Source: Sympetrum striolatum
Lineage: Eukaryota > Arthropoda > Insecta > Odonata > Libellulidae
Assembly (NCBI GenBank): GCA_947579665.1
Contig: OX388348.1
Span: 18,075,759 to 18,139,758, forward strand
Length of the DNA stretch: 64,000 bases
Direction of reading: 5' to 3'
Below, in pieces: positions 60,093 through 64,000 of the stretch. How positions within the stretch are numbered: position 1 is the first letter of the stretch; each line of letters opens with the position of its first letter. Under the pieces are notes generated by a model that worked only from the letters and a program-made list of their open reading frames with translations, was not told where the DNA came from and ran no database searches. The position numbers were made by a program, and so were the translations under genes.

Positions 60093-61883
60093 GGAAAAAA
60101 TTGAATTTTCGCTAAAATTATCCGTTTTCGTTGCTTTTTCGCTTAGATTTTTTGATAAATGTGGGAAATAATAGCAAAATTGAGAAAAAAAATTGAATTT
60201 GATTAAATGTGGGAAATACAGGCAAAATTGAGGAAAAAAATTAAAGTTTCGCTAAAATTTACAGTTTTCGTTGCTTTTTTCGCTCATAATTTGATTAAAT
60301 TGGGGTAATACAGGCAAAATTGAGGAATAAATTGAATTTTCGCTAAAATTATCCATTTTCGTTGCTTTTTTCGCTTAGAATTTGATTAAATGTGGGAAAT
60401 AAAGGCAAAATTGAGGAAAAAAATTGAATTTTCGCTAAAATTATCCGTTTTCGTTGCTTTTTTCTCTTAGAATTTGATTAAATGTGGCAAATAAAGGCAA
60501 AATTGAGGAAAAAAAATGAATTTTCGCTAAAATTATCCGTTTTAGTTGCTTTTTTCGCTTAGAATTTGATTAAATGTAGGAAATAAAGGCAAAATAGAGG
60601 AAAAAAATTGAATTTTCGCCAAAATTATCCATTTTCGTTGTTTTTTTCGCTTATAATTTGATTAAAGGTGGGAAATAAAGGCAAAATTGTGGAAAAAAAT
60701 TGAATTTTTTCTAAAATTATCCATTTTCGTTGCTTTTTTCGCGCTAAAATTATCCGTTTTCGTTGCTTTTTTCGCTTAGATTTTTTAATAAATGTGGGAA
60801 ATAAAGGCAAAATTGAGGAAAAAAATTGAATTTTCGCCAAAATTATCCATTTCCGTTGTTTTTTTCGCTTAGAATTCGATTAAAGGTGGGAAATAAAGGC
60901 AAAATTTTGGAAAAAAATTGAATTTTTCCTAAAATTATCCATTTTCGTTGCTTTTTTCGCGCTAAAATTATCCGTTTTCGTAGCTTTTTTCGCTTAGAAT
61001 TTGATTAAATGTGGGAAATAAAGGCAAAATTGAGGAAAATAATAGAATTTTCGCTAAAATTATCCGTTTTCGTTGCTTTTTTCGCTTAGAATTTGATTAA
61101 CTGTGGGAAATAAAGGCAAAATTGAGGAAAAAATTGAATTTTCACTAAAATTATCCGTTTTCGTTGCTTTTTCGCTTAGATTTTTCAATAAATGTGGGAA
61201 ATAATAGCAAAATTGAGAAAAAAAATTGAATTTGATTAAATGTGGGAAATACAGGCAAAATTGTGGAAAAAAATTAAAGTATCGCTAAAATTTACAGTTT
61301 TCGTTGCTTTTTTCGCTCATAATTTGATTAGATTGGGGAAATAAAGGCAAAATTGAGGAAAAAAATTGAATTTTCGCTAAAATTATCCGTTTTCGTTGCT
61401 TTTTTCACTCAGAAATCTATTAAAAGTGGGAAATAAAGGCTAAATTGAGGAATAAAATTGAATTTTCGCTAAAATTATCCGTTTTCGTTGCTTTTTTGCT
61501 TAGCATTTGATTAAATGTGGGAAATAAAGGCAAAATTGAGGAAAAAATTGAATTTTCGCTAAAAATATCCGTTTTCGTGGCTTTTTTCGCTAAGAATTTG
61601 ATTAAATGTGGGAAATAAAGGCAAAATTGAGGAAAAAAATTGAAATTCGCTAAAATTATCCATATTCGTTGCTTTTTTCGCGCTAAAATTATCCGTTTTC
61701 GTTGCTTTTTTCGCTTAGAATTTGATTAAATGTGGGAAATAAAGGCAAAATTGAGGAAAATAATTGAATTTTCGCTAAAATTATCCGTTTTCGTTGCTTT
61801 TTTCGCTTAGAATTTGATTAACTGTGGGAAATAAAGACAAAATTGAGGATAAAAATTGAATTTTCGCTAAAATTATCCGTTTT
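60093..61883 (+). repeat. 1.8-kb dispersed duplication, copy 2
   Basis: This is the partner of 56000-57790. Similarity stops near 61885, where this copy reads CGTTTTCGTGGC then CGCTCATAATTTG, while the other reads CGTTTTCGTTGCATTCTCGC. Confidence 0.9.
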
Positions 61884-64000
61884 CGTGGCTTTTTTCGCTC
61901 ATAATTTGATTAAATGTAGGAAATAAAGGCGAAATAGAGGAAAAAATTGAATTTTCGCTAAAATTGTCGGTTTTTGTTGCTTTTTTCGATCATAATTTGA
62001 TTAAATGTAGGAAATAAAGGCAAAATTGAGGAAAAAAATTGAAATTTCTCTGAAATTATCCATTTTCGTTGCTTTTTTCGCTTAGAATTTGATTAAAGGT
62101 GGGAAATAAAGGCAAAATTGAGGAAAAAAATTGATTTTTTGCTAAAATTATCCATTTTCTTTGCTTTTTCGCGCTAAAATTATCCGTTTTCGTTGCTTTT
62201 TTCGCTTAGAATTTGATTAAATGTAGGAAATGAAGGCAAAATTGAGGAAAATAATTGAATTTTCGCTAATATTATCCGTTTTCTTTGCTTTTTTCGCTTA
62301 GAATTTGATTAACTGTGGGAAATAAAGGCAAAATTGAGGAAAAAATTGAATTTTCGCTAAAATCATCCGTTTTCGTTGCATTTCGCTTAGATTTTTTAAT
62401 AAATGTGGGAAATACAGGCAAAATTGTGGAAAAAAATTAAAGTTTCGCTAAAATTTACAGTTTTCGTTGCTTTTTTCGCTCATAATTTGATTAAATTGGG
62501 GTAATACAGGCAAAATTGAGGAATTAATTGAATTTTCGCTAAAATTATCCGTTTTCGTTGCTTTTTTCGCTTAGATTTTTTAATAAATGTGGGAAATAAA
62601 GGCAAAATTGAGGAAAAAAATTGAATTTTCGCCAAAATTATCCATTTCCGTTGTTTTTTTCGCTTAGAATTCCATTAAAGGTGGGAAATAAAGGCAAAAT
62701 TGAGGAAAAAATTGAATTTTCACTAAAATTATCCGTTTTCGTTGCTTTTTCGCTTAGATTTTTTAATAAATGTGGGAAATAATAGCAAAATTGAGAAAAA
62801 AAATTGAATTTGATTAAATGTGGGAAATACAGGCAAAATTGTGGAAAAAAATTAAAGTATCGCTAAAATTTACATTTTTCGTTGCTTTTTTCGCTCATAA
62901 TTAGATTAAATTGGGGAAATAAAGATATAATTGAGGAAAAAAATTGAATTTTCGCTAAAATTATCCGTTTTCGTTGCTTTTTTCACTCAGAAATCTATTA
63001 AAAGTGGGAAATAAAGGCTAAATTGAGGAAAAAAATTGAATTTTCGCTAAAATTATCCGTTTTCGTTGCTTTTTTCGCTTAGAATTTGATTAAATGTGGG
63101 AAATAAAGGCAAAATTGAGGAAAAAAATTGAATTTTCGCTAAAATTATCCGTTTTCGTTGCTTTTTTCTCTTAGAATTTGATTAAATGTGGCAAATAAAG
63201 GCAAAATTGAGGAAAAAATTGAATTTTCGCTAAAATTATCCATTTTCGTTTTTTTTTCGCTTAGAATTTGATTAAAGGTGGGAAATAAAGGTAAAATTGT
63301 GGAAAAAAATTGAATTTTTGCTAAAATTATCCATTTTCGTTGCTTTTTTCGCGCTAAAATTATCCGTTTTCGTTGCTTTTTTCGCTTACATTTTTTAATA
63401 AATGTGGGAAATAAAGGCAAAATTGAGGAAAAAAATTGAATTTTCGCCAAAATTATCCATTTCCGTTGTTTTTTTCGATTAGAATTCGATTAAAGGAGGG
63501 AAATAAAGGCAAAATTGTGGAAAAAAATTGAATTTTTGCTAAAATTATCCATTTTCGTTGCTTTTTTCGCGCTAAAATTATCCGTTTTCGTAGCTTTTTT
63601 CGCTTAGAATTTGATTAAATGTGGGAAATAAAGGCAAAATTGAGGAAAATAATAGAATTTTCGCTAAAATTATCCGTTTTCGTTGCTTTTTTCGCTTAGA
63701 ATTTGATTAACTGTGGGAAATAAAGGCAAAATTGAGGAAAAAATTGAATTTTCACTAAAAGTATCCGTTTTCGTTGCTTTTTTCGCTTAGAATTTGATTA
63801 ACTGTGGGAAATAAAGGCCAAATTTAGGAAAAAAATATTTTTCGCTAAAATTATCCGTTTTCGTTGCTTTTTCGCTTAGATTTTTAGTAAATGTGGGAAA
63901 TAATAGCAAAATTGAGAAAAAAAATTGAATTTGATTAAATGTGGGAAATACAGGCAAAATTGTGGAAAAAAATTAAAGTATCGCTAAAATATACAGTTTT
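61884..64000 (+). repeat. Terminal satellite segment, open at the window edge
   Basis: Satellite only. It carries the GTCGG monomer, a GAAATTTCTCTGAAAT monomer (near 62040), composite CGCGC units (near 62168 and 63350), a TTCGTTTTTTTTTCGC variant near 63247 and a cassette near 62776. The window closes inside an AATACAGG-type monomer at TATACAGTTTT, the variant also seen at 24.35, 26.60, 40.93, 45.84 and 52.48 kb. Confidence 0.85.

Larger units (their letters stand above)
1..64000 (+). repeat. 92-bp satellite array filling the window
   Basis: The complete window is a head-to-tail tandem array of a monomer close to 92 bp. Spacing was checked directly where TTTTCGCT starts at 23160, 23252, 23344 and 23436, exactly 92 bp apart. 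Consensus landmarks are TTTTCGCT (1-8), AAAATTATCCG (9-19), TTTTCG (20-25), TTGC (26-29), T6 CGCTTAG (30-42), AATTTGATTAAATG (43-56), TGGGAAATAAAGGC (57-70), AAAATTGAGG (71-80), A7 (81-87) and TTGAA (88-92). All monomers read lie in one orientation. No transposon, gene or unique spacer interrupts them. Both window ends fall inside monomers, so the array is longer than 64 kb. The architecture is that of a eukaryotic centromeric, pericentromeric or other heterochromatic satellite. I do not recognise the family or species. Confidence 0.98.

Noticed and set aside
1..64000. A CRISPR array, suggested by regular repeats.
   Set aside because: There are no unique spacers. The whole period is repeated sequence, and variation is spread along the monomer.
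1..64000. A telomeric or ribosomal spacer array.
   Set aside because: No short telomere motif and no rRNA gene sequence is seen, and the 92-bp unit has no coding or promoter-like partner.

Overview
The whole 64-kb window is one uninterrupted head-to-tail satellite DNA array. I find no protein-coding gene, RNA gene, transposon, CRISPR array or unique sequence. The basic unit is an AT-rich monomer of about 92 bp (about 28% GC in my hand-read consensus), so the window holds roughly 700 monomers. Every monomer I read points the same way. Sequence enters and leaves the window inside a monomer, so the array continues past both ends. This is typical of a eukaryotic (peri)centromeric or heterochromatic block assembled from long accurate reads. 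The species cannot be named from the sequence, and I do not recognise the satellite family.

On each monomer the first 40 bases are pyrimidine-rich with three TTCG tetramers, and the rest is purine-rich (GTGGGAAATAAAGG, then TTGAGG and A7). Two structural variants recur throughout: a 125-bp monomer carrying a 33-bp internal duplication (junction TTTCGCGC), and a 48-bp monomer with a 44-bp deletion between GAATTT direct repeats. Point-variant monomers occur in a repeated order. The best conserved run is a cassette of five types: TTAACTGTGGG, then GATTTTTTAATAAATG, then the 48-bp monomer, then the AATACAGG/TTTACAG type, then the CATAATTTGATTAAATT type.

Above the monomer the array is a nested mosaic of higher-order duplications, which I mapped by hand from diagnostic variants. 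They are: positions 1-1541 again at 6118-7658, and partly at 1939-2876; 2.88-5.2 kb again at 9.93-12.5 kb; a 538-bp tandem at 11.4-12.5 kb; 12.54-14.60 kb again at 19.84-21.91 kb; a roughly 10-kb block at 15.26-24.97 kb repeated at 31.42-41.54 kb (offset 16.16 kb, with a 414-bp length difference); a 2247-bp tandem at 23.7-28.2 kb; a 2511-bp tandem at 27.64-32.66 kb, each copy holding a 310-bp tandem; 43.9-47.8 kb repeated near 50.6-55.7 kb; a 1524-bp tandem at 47.8-50.8 kb; a 1273-bp tandem at 52.76-55.3 kb; and 56.0-57.8 kb repeated at 60.1-61.9 kb (offset 4093). The many offsets and nested levels point to repeated unequal exchange or replication-based amplification, not to one regular higher-order unit.

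Short open frames of about 60-105 codons exist, but they are products of the repeat. Possible biology lies in the DNA itself: A/T tracts phased near the helical turn, CpG well above expectation in an AT-rich repeat, and consensus-like protein-binding words repeated hundreds of times. Those functional readings are inference only. Boundaries of duplications are approximate, within about one monomer.
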